Below, one piece after another: positions 38,597 to 48,700 of a stretch of DNA of 64,000 nucleotides. The translations under genes were made by a program, and so were the position numbers. Origin of the DNA: Nannocystis sp. (GTDB lineage: Bacteria; Myxococcota_A; Polyangia; Nannocystales; Nannocystaceae); contig JADJRG010000013.1 in NCBI GenBank assembly GCA_016712315.1, positions 682,001 through 746,000 on the forward strand. The letters run 5' to 3'. The notes beneath the pieces are model-generated. The model was not told the DNA's origin, ran no database searches, and worked only from the letters and a program-made list of their open reading frames with translations. Positions within the stretch are counted from its first letter, which is position 1. The number at the start of each line of letters is the position of its first letter.

Positions 38597-38782
38597 CCCC
38601 GCCTCCGCCGGCAAAGGCCATCACGTCCGCGGCTCACACCCGCCGAACTCACCCGCCGCGACCTCTCCGGCGAATACGCGCCCACGTCAGCCCGAGGCGC
38701 TCGCGACCGCGGCGCACCTGCCCGCGAGCCGGCCTCCCCGCGCGCTCGATCCGCGCTATGGTCGCGCGACGCGAGGTGTTGA

Positions 38783-39871
38783 GTGGTTCGTAGGAGCGCA
38801 TGGTGGATCTTCGCGACGCTCTCGACGGCGTGTCTGGTCCAGAACCCCGACTTTGAGGCCAGCGCGGCCAGCGACGGCGGAGCGCCCCCGCAGGGCGAGC
38901 TCACCCTGCTCACGACCAGCGCGGACGAGACCGACACGGCCGCCACCGCGGGCAGCGACAGCGACAGCGGCGCGACCGCTAGCGCGACCGCTAGCGCGAC
39001 CGCTAGCACGACCGCCAGCGCGACCGACGCGACTGACACGGCTAGCACGACCGACACGACCGACACGACCGACACAGCCACCTCCGCCGCGACCGCCGCC
39101 GATCAACTTTGTGAGCGGATCGAGTGCGGTCCTGACGCCACCTGCGAGCTCCTCGACGGCGACGCCACCTGCGTCTGCGCCCCCGGCTTCTCCTGGCAAG
39201 ACGACGCCTGCGTCGACATCGACGAGTGCCCGAACAACCCCTGCGACGCCGGGGTCTGCCAGAACCTCCTGGGCGACTACACCTGCGCCTTCCCGCAGAC
39301 CTGCGCCGAGCTCAAGGCGATCGTCCCTGCCGCCGGCGACGGCGCCTATCAGCTCTACGTCGACGGTGAACCTGCCAAACCCTGGCCCGTCTGGTGCCAC
39401 GACATGGCGGGCGCCCCGCGCGAGTACCTCACCCTGCCCAAACAAGGCGACCTCCAAAACATCGCGAACTACGTCAACGGCTCCCTGCGCAGCACTCAGT
39501 ATCAGCGGCTCCGCATCGAGCCCGCCACCTGGATCGTCGACACCGCCGACGCGACCTTCACCAGCGACTTCGGCTTCGCGGTCTACGACACCAACAAACA
39601 GGTGAAGAAGGTCGCCTACGGCGCCGCGGTCGTCTGCGCCGGCAGCGCCAGCGCCAACGTCGATCTGCGCGACACCCCCTTCAGTTTGGTCAAACAGTGG
39701 TGCGTCGGCGGCACGACGAACGGCAGCGGGTCCTTCGGCGGCACTCAGGAGTGGAACGTGACCGTCGGCGGCATCTGCGGGTGGAACGCCCCTGCCCACG
39801 ACGGCTGCCCGAGCGTGCTCCCGATCAACGGCGCCGGCGGCGAGCTCCAGCTCGCGTACATGGCCCCCTGA
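38783..39871 (+). CDS. Lipoprotein with EGF-like and GON domains
   Basis: This 362-residue lipoprotein (lipobox STAC, Cys17) has an Ala/Thr/Ser/Asp linker with 12-bp coding repeats. Two EGF-like units span about 108-172 (CERIECGPDATCELLDGDATCVCAPGF; DIDECPNNPCDAGVCQNLLGDYTC). The C-terminal domain of about 190 residues starts TCAELKAIVPAAGDGAYQLYVDG and continues WPVWCHDMAGAPREYLTLP. That pattern (C-x-E-x18-20-DG-Y-L..G, then V-x-C-x-M) is the GON domain known from ADAMTS metalloproteases. Probably extracellular on the outer membrane. Start GTG at 38783; TATGGT about 20 nt upstream may be the -10. Confidence 0.75.
   Translation: MVRRSAWWIFATLSTACLVQNPDFEASAASDGGAPPQGELTLLTTSADETDTAATAGSDSDSGATASATASATASTTASATDATDTASTTDTTDTTDTATSAATAADQLCERIECGPDATCELLDGDATCVCAPGFSWQDDACVDIDECPNNPCDAGVCQNLLGDYTCAFPQTCAELKAIVPAAGDGAYQLYVDGEPAKPWPVWCHDMAGAPREYLTLPKQGDLQNIANYVNGSLRSTQYQRLRIEPATWIVDTADATFTSDFGFAVYDTNKQVKKVAYGAAVVCAGSASANVDLRDTPFSLVKQWCVGGTTNGSGSFGGTQEWNVTVGGICGWNAPAHDGCPSVLPINGAGGELQLAYMAP
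38972..39015 (+). repeat. 12-bp tandem repeat (GCGACCGCTAGC)n in a lipoprotein linker
   Basis: Three to four in-frame copies encode Ala-Thr-Ala-Ser repeats. Confidence 0.7.
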
Positions 39872-39884
39872 GCGCCCGACGCGC

Positions 39885-40625
39885 CTACTTCTTCGCGTAC
39901 TTCACCGAGCACCCCCACGCCCGCGTCTCCGGGATCGCGACCGCCACGCCGCCCGCCAGCGCCGCCAGCGCGTCCTCCAGGTAGGCGATCCTCGCCCCGC
40001 CGTCGGGCTCACCCATCGGCGCGTTGTCGAGCGCCCCGCGGTACACCAGCGCCCCCGCCTCGTCGATCACGTACACGTGCGGCGTATTGCTCGCCCCGTA
40101 CGCCTGGCCGACCGCGCCGCTCTCATCCAGCAAGATCGGGTGCGTCAGCCCCCACGCCGCACCTGCCTTTTGGTTCAGCTCCGCGCCGTGCCCTTGCTTC
40201 CCCGGCGCCCCGCTGTTGATCGCCAACCACACGATCCCCGCCGCCGCGCTCCTCGCCGCCAGGTCCTTCAGCGGCCCGTCGTCGTGCGCCTTCTTGACGA
40301 ACGGGCACTCCGGGTTGAACCACTCGAGCACCACCCGCTTGCCGCGCAGCGCCGACAGCGTCACCGCCTGGCCGTCCGCCGTCGGCAGCGTGAAGTCCGG
40401 CGCGGGCCGCCCGATCGCCGCGGTCGCCCCCGGCTCCACGAGCGGATCTTTCTCCGCCTTTTTTACCTCCGGGGCCGCAACCGGCGCCTCAGCCGCGACC
40501 ACCGGCGCGGCCGCCGTCTCCACCTTCGCGCCGCCGCTGTCACAAGCGACCGTCGAGGCCGCCCACAGCGCCGACGACAGAGACAACAGGAGGGCGCGGC
40601 GCGTCGCTCGAGGATCCTTCTTCAT
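39885..40625 (-). CDS. Redoxin-family lipoprotein (thioredoxin/AhpC-TSA fold)
   Basis: This 246-residue lipoprotein (STVAC, Cys28) has an Ala/Val/Glu linker and a redoxin domain (about 68-246). GRPAPDFTLPTADGQAVTLSALRGKRVVLEWFNPECPFVKKAH carries a single Cys107 where CxxC would be in thioredoxins, as in other periplasmic redoxin proteins of this type. SNTPHVYVIDEAGALVYRGALD is also typical. It is probably a periplasmic thiol peroxidase-like or reductase protein. ATG at 40625 follows TACAAG (40632-40637) by 6 nt. The region 40638-40698 separates it from the divergent esterase. Confidence 0.8.
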   Translation of the reverse strand: MKKDPRATRRALLLSLSSALWAASTVACDSGGAKVETAAAPVVAAEAPVAAPEVKKAEKDPLVEPGATAAIGRPAPDFTLPTADGQAVTLSALRGKRVVLEWFNPECPFVKKAHDDGPLKDLAARSAAAGIVWLAINSGAPGKQGHGAELNQKAGAAWGLTHPILLDESGAVGQAYGASNTPHVYVIDEAGALVYRGALDNAPMGEPDGGARIAYLEDALAALAGGVAVAIPETRAWGCSVKYAKK

Positions 40626-40698
40626 GCGACCCTTGTAGCACCACCTCGCCGCCGCCGGGCCCGGGCACAAAGCCCACCGCGCCGCCGCCCGGCCCGGG

Positions 40699-40704
40699 TA
40701 TCCT
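40699..40704 (+). promoter_or_regulatory. -10-like TATCCT, 7 nt before the esterase start
   Basis: TATCCT, then GGCCCCC, then the ATG at 40712. Only 61 bp separate it from the divergent TACAAG element of the redoxin gene. Confidence 0.45.
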
Positions 40705-40711
40705 GGCCCCC

Positions 40712-41827
40712 ATGCGGAAGCCTCGACGCGGCGCCAACGAGCCCCTCAGCCCCCACCTCCTGCGCCTCGCGCGGCTCGTGAGCGCCGCCGCGCCGCTGCT
40801 CGCCTGCACCGGCGCCGAAGAGACCACCGCGACGACCGCCAGCACCGACACCGACGCCGTCGCGACGACCCCCGTCGCGACCACAACACCCGCTTCGACC
40901 TCTTCGACCGCCTCCACCGGGACCACCGGCCCCGCGACGACCGCCGACCCCACCGACCCCAGCAGCGGCAGCGACAGCCGCGGCGAGAGCGAAGGCGAGA
41001 CCGCCCCGCCGCCCGCCTGCCCCGGGGGCGGCCTCGGCCCCGGCGATCACACCATCCAGCTCACCCACGACGGCATGGCCCGCAGCTTCAACCTCCACGT
41101 CCCCCCCAGCTACGACCCTGGCGCCCCCACCCCCTTGGTCGTCAATTTCCACGGCCTCACCTCCAACGCCGGCCAGCAGGCGTTCTTCTCGGGCATGACC
41201 CCCCTCGCCGACGCCGAGGGGTTTCTCCTCGCCTATCCCGAAGGACACATGAGCTCCTGGAACGCCGGAGAGTGCTGCGGCGGCGCCCAGAGCGCGGGCG
41301 TCGACGACGTCGGCTTCGCCCGCGCCCTCGTCGCTGAGATCCAAGCCATCACCTGCGTCGACGAGCGCCGGATCTTCGCCACGGGCATGTCCAACGGTGG
41401 TTTTATGACCAACCGCCTCGCCTGCGCGGCCAACGATCTCTTCGCCGCCTTCGCCCCCGTCTCCGCCGTCCTGGTCACCGAGCCCTGCCTCCCCGCGCGC
41501 CCGGTCCCGATCATGGCCTTCAACGGCACCCTCGACACCCTCGTCTCTTACAACGGCGGCCTCTTCCTCGGCGCCCCCGCCACCTTCTTGGCGTGGGCCG
41601 AGCGTAACGGCTGCGTCGGCGAGCCCGTCCAGACCTTCCAAAAAGGGGCCGCCACCTGCGAGACCTTTGACGACTGTGAAGATGGCGTCACCGTCACCCT
41701 CTGCACCATCGATCCCATGGGCCACTGCTGGCCCGGCCAGAGCTTCTGCCCCTTCATCCCCGCCAACACCGACATCTCCGCCAACCAAGAGATGTGGAAA
41801 TTTTTTCAGGAGCACCCGCTGCCCTGA
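40712..41827 (+). CDS. PHB-depolymerase/feruloyl-esterase-like lipoprotein
   Basis: This 371-residue lipoprotein (LLAC, Cys32) has a Thr/Ser/Asp linker to about residue 100 and an alpha/beta-hydrolase domain of the LpqC/PHB-depolymerase family. The oxyanion VVNFHG is at 143-148, nucleophile Ser227 in GMSNGG, Asp275 in NGTLD and His338 in MGHCWPG. It should hydrolyse an ester polymer or feruloyl-type ester outside the cell. Several cysteine pairs suggest disulfides. The stop is followed by TTTTTTGAG, possibly a weak terminator. Confidence 0.85.
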   Translation: MRKPRRGANEPLSPHLLRLARLVSAAAPLLACTGAEETTATTASTDTDAVATTPVATTTPASTSSTASTGTTGPATTADPTDPSSGSDSRGESEGETAPPPACPGGGLGPGDHTIQLTHDGMARSFNLHVPPSYDPGAPTPLVVNFHGLTSNAGQQAFFSGMTPLADAEGFLLAYPEGHMSSWNAGECCGGAQSAGVDDVGFARALVAEIQAITCVDERRIFATGMSNGGFMTNRLACAANDLFAAFAPVSAVLVTEPCLPARPVPIMAFNGTLDTLVSYNGGLFLGAPATFLAWAERNGCVGEPVQTFQKGAATCETFDDCEDGVTVTLCTIDPMGHCWPGQSFCPFIPANTDISANQEMWKFFQEHPLP

Positions 41828-41868
41828 GCGAGCCCGTTTTTTGAGCGACTCAACCACAGAAGATCCCG

Positions 41869-43977
41869 ATGACCCTGCTCGCTCCCCTCGCGCTGATCGC
41901 CTTGATCGGCCTCGCCCTGCCCTTGCTCGCGCACCGGCGCGGCAGGCCGACCCCGCGCGTGATCCACTTCGCCGCGCTCCGCTTCCTCCGCGAGGGCGAT
42001 GAAGTCCTCGATCCGCGCCAGCGCCTCCGCGACCGCCTCCTGCTCGCCCTCCGCCTCCTCCTGCTCGCCCTCATCGCCCTCGCCGCCGCCCGCCCGGTCA
42101 GCGACCACGACGCCGATCTCTACGTCTTAGGCGCCCCGCACGACGCCGTGATCCTGCTCGACGCCTCCCGCAGCATGGGCCTGCGGATCGACGGTGAGAC
42201 CCGCTTGGAGGCCGCCGAGCGCGCCTGTCTACGCCTCCTGGACGCCCTCCCGCCGGGCAGCAGGGTCGCCCTCGCCAGCAACGATCCCGCCGTACCGCGC
42301 CTGGATCTCAGCGCCGATCACGGCCCAGTCCGCGCCGTGCTCGCCCAGCTCGCCGCCGAAGGCCCCCGCCCTGGCGCCTGGCCGCTCATCGACGCCCTCC
42401 CGGTCGCCGCCGCCCTCGCCCCGGCGCAGGCCGACCGGCCGCGCGTCCTCTACGCCGTCGGCGATCGCACCGAAGGCGGCCTCGCGGGCCTGCCGAGCGC
42501 TGGCCCCGCCGAGCTACCGCTCGTCCTCCTCCCCGTCGACGGCGCCCCGCTCGCCGAGCTCCCCAGCTCGCCCCCTCACCTCGGCGTCACCGCGGTCACC
42601 TACGAGCCAGCCCCCGAGCTCGATCCCCGCGCCCTGCGGATCCGCGCGAGGATCCGCCACTACGGCGCCCACACGCCCCCGCAGGAGCGCCGCGTCGCCG
42701 TCCTCCTGCGCGCCCGCGGCCGCGAGATCGCCCGCGCCGAGCTCGCCGTGCTCAGCGGCGAAGAGGCCGAGATCGAGCTCCTCCACGTCCTCGCCGAGGC
42801 CGGTCCTCTCCCCCTCAGCCTCGAGCTCGAGCTCGCCGACGATCCCCTACCCAGCGACGACCGCCGCGCCCTCTGGCTCGACCAAGGAGCTGACCTTAAG
42901 GTCCTGTTGATCAACGGCGACCCCAGCGAGCAGCGCGCCCGTGACGAGCTCTACTTCCTCAGCGCCGCCCTCGCCGCGCCGGAGCAGCGCCCCCGCGCCG
43001 TCCAGCGCGCCCTCGCCCCCGACCAGCTCGAGGGCGAGCTGCGCCGCGGCCCCGCCCTCCTCGAGGGCGTCGACGTGCTCGTGCTCGCCAACGTCCCCGC
43101 CCCCGCCGCCGACGTCGCCGCCGCGATCGCCGGGCGCGTGCGCGCCGGCATGGGCCTCTGGATCACCGTCGGCGAGCGCGTCGACGCCGCCGCCTACGAG
43201 CGCGTGTTCCGCGATCTCTTGCCGCTCGCCCTGCGCGAGCCGGTCTTGGCCGGCTCTCTCCCTGGCCGCGCCGAGGCCAGCGGCGAAGGCGTCGCCCCGG
43301 CCGAGCTCAGCCACCCGATCTTCCGCGACCTCGCCGCTGGCGGCGAGCAGACCCGCGATCTCGGCCTCGCCGGCGCCCGCGCCCGCCGCCTCTACCTCCT
43401 CGAGCCCGACCTCACCCGCCTCAGCGCCGTCGCCCTCAGCTTCCAGAGCGGCGCGCCCCTCCTGATCACCCGCGAGCACGGCCGCGGCCGCGTCGCCCTG
43501 CTCACCACCACCATCGACCGTGACTGGTCCGACCTGCCTTTAAGGCCAGGTTTTGTCCCGCTCGTCACCCAGACCGTCACCTACCTCGCCGCGCACCGCG
43601 TCAGCGCGGGCGATCGCCAGCTCCTCGTCGGCGAGCCCTGGACCGCCGACCTGCCCGGCCCCCTCAGCGTGCTCACCCCCAGCGGCCACAGCCGCCCCCT
43701 CCTCCCGCACGCCGACGGCTGGCGCTACGCCGACACCTACCAGCCCGGCCACTACCAGGTCCTCGGCCAGCCTGGCGAGGCGCCGCGCACCTTCACCGTC
43801 AACATCGACCCACGCGAGAGCGACACCACACCGCGCCCCCTGCTCGCCCCCGATCGCCACCCAGACGCCGCCCTCGCCCGCGCCCAGCGCCCGCGCTGGC
43901 GCCCGCTCCTGCTGCTCGCCCTCATCGTGCTCGGCGCCGAGTCCTTGCTCCGCCTGCACGCCCGCCGCCGCCGCTGA
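41869..43977 (+). CDS. BatA-type membrane protein with vWA-like domain
   Basis: This 702-residue protein opens with the BatA N-terminal motif (two membrane helices about 5-22 and 55-75 around LRFLREGDEVLDPRQRLRDRLLLALR). A von Willebrand A-like domain (DAVILLDASRSMGLR, MIDAS-like DASRS) comes next, then a long extracytoplasmic region (about 230-670), and a final membrane helix near RPLLLLALIVLGAESLL. Related proteins belong to aerotolerance (Bat) type operons, but no MoxR or DUF58 gene is adjacent here. AGAAGATCC before the ATG may serve as RBS or -10. Confidence 0.8.
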   Translation: MTLLAPLALIALIGLALPLLAHRRGRPTPRVIHFAALRFLREGDEVLDPRQRLRDRLLLALRLLLLALIALAAARPVSDHDADLYVLGAPHDAVILLDASRSMGLRIDGETRLEAAERACLRLLDALPPGSRVALASNDPAVPRLDLSADHGPVRAVLAQLAAEGPRPGAWPLIDALPVAAALAPAQADRPRVLYAVGDRTEGGLAGLPSAGPAELPLVLLPVDGAPLAELPSSPPHLGVTAVTYEPAPELDPRALRIRARIRHYGAHTPPQERRVAVLLRARGREIARAELAVLSGEEAEIELLHVLAEAGPLPLSLELELADDPLPSDDRRALWLDQGADLKVLLINGDPSEQRARDELYFLSAALAAPEQRPRAVQRALAPDQLEGELRRGPALLEGVDVLVLANVPAPAADVAAAIAGRVRAGMGLWITVGERVDAAAYERVFRDLLPLALREPVLAGSLPGRAEASGEGVAPAELSHPIFRDLAAGGEQTRDLGLAGARARRLYLLEPDLTRLSAVALSFQSGAPLLITREHGRGRVALLTTTIDRDWSDLPLRPGFVPLVTQTVTYLAAHRVSAGDRQLLVGEPWTADLPGPLSVLTPSGHSRPLLPHADGWRYADTYQPGHYQVLGQPGEAPRTFTVNIDPRESDTTPRPLLAPDRHPDAALARAQRPRWRPLLLLALIVLGAESLLRLHARRRR

Positions 43978-44023
43978 TCCCCCACCAGCGCCGCCTCGCC
44001 GGGGCGCTCGCCTCCGCGCCTGC

Positions 44024-45691
44024 TCACGGCACCGGGTTCAACGCCTCACAGGCGCTCACCACCTCGCCCAGCGCCGCCTTGAAGGTCGCCGCCATCGACC
44101 CTGCGCACAGATCGTGTAAGAGCCCGCGCTCGCGGAACGAGCGGACGATCGACGAGATCCGCCGCCCCGGCGCCGCTGTCCCGTAGGGCCCGTTGCACAG
44201 CGTCTTCGGCGCCTCGTAGATCCCCTGATCCCCGACGATCCCCAGCACCACCAAGCGCCGCAGCTCGTCCCCCACCGCCGCCAAGATCTGCTGGCGGATC
44301 GCCACCTGCGTCGCCTTGGACGCGTCCTGCGTGTCCTCGTCGCTGATCATCACCACAAACACCAGCGAGTCGTCGCGCAAGAACCCCGCGTTCGCCGGGT
44401 CGTGCAGCGCCTGCGCGGCGTTCAGCGCGGTGAACTCATCCACCCCCGAGCGCGTCGCCCCCAAGCACGCGAACGACCCCGCCAGCCCCGGCGTCGGCCC
44501 CACGATCCACCGCGTCTGCTCCGCGAGCGCGCACGCGTTCTCCGGCGTCGGCGCCTGCTTCGGCTCATAGCGGTGGGTGTGCAGCCGCGTCGACCCGAGC
44601 TCCGTCGACACCACCCCGACGTGGAAATCCTCGACTGAAGTCAGCTCCGCCGCCAGCGCGTCGGTGAACTCGGCGAACACCGCCGGCTCGCCCCCGCCGC
44701 CCGCCAGCGCCGCCTGCTCCTCGGTCATGCTGCCCGAGCCGTCGATCACGAAGAGCACGTCGATCCGCTCGCAGCCCGCCGGCTCCGCCAGCGACGCCTC
44801 CTGATCGAAGTCATCACAGGCGCCGATCGCCTGCGCCTGCCACTCCTTCAGCGCCTGCCCGAACGGCGCCTCTGCCGCGTCGTAGTAGCGCGACCGGCTC
44901 CCTTCTGCTGTCCCGAAAGACAGCGCGAACAGCTCCAGCTCGTCGGCCTCGTCCCCGTAGGTGAACGCCGCCGCGCGCCGTCGGTCGCCCCCTGCGGCCA
45001 GCCGCAGGAACGCCTCGCTCGCCATACCTGGCCGCGCGCTCATGGTGTTTTGCTGATCGTCCGTCGCCCCGATCAGCAGCGCCAGCCCCGTCGCCCCCGG
45101 CGTCGGCCAATTCGCCGCGGACCCTTGCCCGAGCAGCGGGTACAGCAGCCCCGCGAAGAGCTGGTCGCCCTTATCAAAGTCGCTCTGATAGGTCACCAGC
45201 TCGCCCAGCAGGCACCACATCGCCCCGTACGCCCCGGGCGACACCGTCCCGCCCGCCCCGTACGTCAGCACCCGCCCCTGGGCCGCCGCCAGCCCCTCGA
45301 GGCAGCCGCTCGGCGGCGGCGCCTCAGTCCCGGCGCCGAGCACCACCCGCACCGTCGCGTCTGTCTTCCAGACCAGCTGGTCGAGCAGCCCGATCAGCGC
45401 CTCGCGGCTCGCCGCGTCCAGCACCCGCGCCGCCGGGTCGATCACGATCGACACGTCCAGATCGCCGCAAAAAGTCTCTCCGAGCTCGCTCCCCTCGCTC
45501 TCGCTCCCGCCGCTCCCGCCGCTCACCTCGCCCGATCCCTCGCTCCCTGCGCTCGCGCTCAGGATCCCCCCGCTGCTCGTCGCGCCCTCGCCCCCGCTCG
45601 CCCCCGAGTCACCGCCGCACCCGAACCCCAGCGCCGACGCCAGCGCGCCGACGCCCAGCCCGACACTCACACGACCCATCGCGCCGGCCAT
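44024..45691 (-). CDS. vWA-domain lipoprotein
   Basis: This 555-residue lipoprotein (GFGC, Cys25) has a Gly/Ser/Glu linker, a degenerate first vWA-like half (CGDLDVSIVIDPAARVLD...) and a canonical vWA domain. That domain starts ERIDVLFVIDGSGSMTEEQ (MIDAS DGSGS) and continues with VVMISDEDTQDAS. It probably binds a protein partner metal-dependently at the cell surface. ATG at 45691 is preceded by TATAGG 9 nt upstream. A GCTGTC-N6-GACAGC hairpin is within the gene (44907-44924). It is convergent with the BatA-type gene across 46 bp. Confidence 0.82.
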   Translation of the reverse strand: MAGAMGRVSVGLGVGALASALGFGCGGDSGASGGEGATSSGGILSASAGSEGSGEVSGGSGGSESEGSELGETFCGDLDVSIVIDPAARVLDAASREALIGLLDQLVWKTDATVRVVLGAGTEAPPPSGCLEGLAAAQGRVLTYGAGGTVSPGAYGAMWCLLGELVTYQSDFDKGDQLFAGLLYPLLGQGSAANWPTPGATGLALLIGATDDQQNTMSARPGMASEAFLRLAAGGDRRRAAAFTYGDEADELELFALSFGTAEGSRSRYYDAAEAPFGQALKEWQAQAIGACDDFDQEASLAEPAGCERIDVLFVIDGSGSMTEEQAALAGGGGEPAVFAEFTDALAAELTSVEDFHVGVVSTELGSTRLHTHRYEPKQAPTPENACALAEQTRWIVGPTPGLAGSFACLGATRSGVDEFTALNAAQALHDPANAGFLRDDSLVFVVMISDEDTQDASKATQVAIRQQILAAVGDELRRLVVLGIVGDQGIYEAPKTLCNGPYGTAAPGRRISSIVRSFRERGLLHDLCAGSMAATFKAALGEVVSACEALNPVP

Positions 45692-45786
45692 CACCCCCAA
45701 CCTATAGCAGCAGCGCTCCGCACCCATCGCTGGGGGCGCGCGCCCCCATCCCCTCGCAGGCGCGCCACCGCCGCCCGGATCGCCGA

Positions 45787-45792
45787 TACACT
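45787..45792 (+). promoter_or_regulatory. -10-like TACACT, 6 nt before start
   Basis: TACACT, GCCGCG, ATG at 45799. No clear -35. Confidence 0.45.
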
Positions 45793-45798
45793 GCCGCG

Positions 45799-48700
45799 AT
45801 GCCTCGCCCCCGCCGCGCCGTCGCCCTCGCGCCCCTCTTCGCGCTCACCCTCGCCGGAGCGCTCGCCTGCAAGAGCGACCCACCCCCGCCCGGCGGCGCC
45901 CAGAACCCCGCCGAGGCCGCCCCCACGGCGCCGCCGCCTGCCATCGATCCGCCGCTGCCCGCCCTCCGCCTCGGCGCCCGCGCCCCCGCCGCGGGCCGCC
46001 CCCTCAGCGGCCCCGTGATCGCCCGCCAAGACGCCGCGGGCTTCAACCTCGTCGAGCTGCGCCTGCCCCTCCAGAGCGACGAGACCGGCATCGACTGGGA
46101 TCGCCTCCACATCGAGCTCGAGGGCGAAGGCGAGCACCCAGGTGAAGTCGCCGCCATCACCACTCCCCCTGGCGCCGACGCCGTCGGCCTCCTGCTCCGC
46201 CGCCCGACAGCCGTGGCCAGCGCCAGCAAGAGCCTCCGCGGCGCGCTCTACGGCGTGCGCTGGACCGAGGGCCGCCGCGAGTGGGTGCGTCACCCCTTCG
46301 AGGCCCTCGCCGAAGGCGCCGCGCCCGCCGTCGATCCTGATCTCACCCGTCGTTGGGCCTTCGCCCTCGCCGAGGCGCTCGAGCAAGAGCTCTGGCTCGA
46401 CCGCGGCCAGAGCGCCCCCAAACACCCCTGGGATCGCTTCGCCGCCGGCCGCCTCCAGACCGCCTTCGCCCCGAAGGCTCAACCTGTCTCGAAGGACAGC
46501 CGCCCCTTCGAGCTCCAGACCCGCCCCCCGCGCACCGAGCTGAGCCGCCTCATGGAGACCACCTCCGGCGTGCTCTCCGTCCAAGAGGCGCTCCAGCACG
46601 ATCGCGGCCTCCGCCTGCGCCACGCCGCCCAGCCCCGGACCACCCCGATCGCCGAGCTGCGCGGCCCCGCCCTCGACGACCACCCCTTCCCCGCCATGCA
46701 GGCCCAGCTCCCCCAGCCTGGCGCCGGCGCCCCTGAGCCGCTCGCCGCCGCCGCCCCCGCCGACTTTTGGTACGCCCGCGTCGACGGGATCCCCCGCTTC
46801 TATCGCCTCCTCGACGAGGCCGACGCCTGGATCACCCCCGTCGCCCACATCCTCCAACAGAACCCCGAAGATCGCCGCCTCGCCGAGACCTACCAGGCCC
46901 AGCTCGGCCTCGTCCGCAGCGAGCTCGCGCGGATCCTCGGCCCCGCCGTCGTCGGCCAGATCGCCCTCGTCGGCTCCGATCCGTACATCCGCCAGGGCAG
47001 CGACCTCACCGTGCTCTTCCAGGTGCGCGAGCCCGCCTTCTTCGACACCGAGCTCGACCGCCAAGTCGCCCAGCGCGCCGAACCACTCGACGCGCGCGGC
47101 GACAAGGTCAGCCAGCAGACCCGCGAGTACGCCGGCACAACTATTAAAATTACCAGCGACGCCCACGGCCACCTCCGCCAGCACCGCGCCCGCGTCGGCG
47201 ACGTCGCCGTCGTCAGCAACAGCCCCCGCGCGATCGAGCGCGTGCTCGACGCCCTCACCGGCGCCGCCCCCCGCCTCGCCGACGAACCTGACCTCAAATA
47301 CATGTTGGCCCGCGACCCCGGCCAGCACCACGTCTTCGCCTTCCTCAGCGATCGCTTCATCGCCGCCGCCGTCGGCCCCGCGCAGAAGATCCAGGCCGCC
47401 CGCCGCGAGCTCGCCCTCGCCGAGCTGCTCACCCCTGGCTACGCCGCCCTCCTCTACGGCTGGCTGCACGGCCGCAGCCCCGCCGATCTCAGCGCCCTCC
47501 ACGGCGCGGGCCTGCTCGACAAGGCCGAGCTCCGCCACGAGTCCGGCGAAGCGATCCGCTTCGAGCTCCCCAAGGTCGGCCCCGGCCTCTCGCCGCCGCT
47601 CCGCGTCACCTGGTCGAGCTGGGGCAGCCCCGACTTCCTCACCCCTATCCTCGATCTCCCCCCCGTCACCGCCGTCACCGACGAAGAGCGCGCCGCCTAC
47701 CAGCGCTTCGTCGACACCTACCAGGCCTACTGGAAGGCCTTTATTGATCCGGTCGCCCTCCGCCTCGACCTCGTCGACGAGGGCGACCGCGAGCGCGCCC
47801 TCATCGACCTCCGCGTCCTCCCCCTCATCTCCGCCACCGACTACCGCGAGCTCTCCGAGATCGTCGGCGACGCCCGGATCCACGTCAGCGCCCAGGATCG
47901 CGGCCTCGTCGCCGTCTGGGGCGTCGGCGCCGACAGCCGCACCCGCCGCGACTTCGACGGCCTGCTCCGCAGCAGCGCCGGCAAGAGCGACGTCAGCATC
48001 GGCTGGCTCGGCGACTGGGTGATGCTCGGCGTCGACGATCGCAGCGCCCTCTTAGAGCTCTATTCATGGTTCGACGACGCCGTCCAGCTCGCCTCCCCGC
48101 GCCTCGTCGACCGTGAGCTCGAGGACGTCGAGTTATGGAAGCGGATCGGAAAGTTCCCGATCTACGCCGGAGCCGCCGTCAAGAACCCCGCCGCCCTCGT
48201 CGCCACCCTCTCGGGGATCCGCGCCCTCGTCAACGAGGTCGCCCCGGGCATGGTCGAGTGGGGGGAGCTGCGCCGCTACCGCGACCTGCCGATCGTCCGC
48301 GTCGGCATCACCGACACCGCCCCCCTCCTGCGCGACCGCGCCGTCGCCCAGGCCGTCGGTCTCCACTACGTCCAGACCGGCTCCTCCATCCTCCTCGCCC
48401 TCGATCCCGCCGTGCTCGAGCGCCAGATCGACCGCGCCCTCGCGGACCAGCTCCCCCGCGCCGACAAGGACGGCGCCGCCAGCTTCGTCATCGACGCCAG
48501 CGCCGACCGTGACATGTCCCTCTGGACAGCCGCCATGTGGGCCCTCCAAGGCCAGGCCAACGCCGTCCAGCCCAGCGCCGACCGGGCCGCCGAGATCGTC
48601 CTGCGCGGCGCCCCCGAGGTCCGCGGCCCTGGCGCCCTCGGCCGCCTCAGCCTCGCCTACCTCGGCGCCGCCCCCACCAGCAGCCGCGGCGCCAGCGAGC

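Noticed and set aside
42892..42903. 12-bp palindrome GACCTTAAGGTC inside the BatA-type gene
   Set aside because: Single intragenic occurrence with no repeat elsewhere; no regulatory context.
43987..44008. Hairpin AGCGCC...GGCGCT between convergent genes as a terminator
   Set aside because: Six-bp stem with a 10-nt loop and no T tract; expected often by chance at this GC content.
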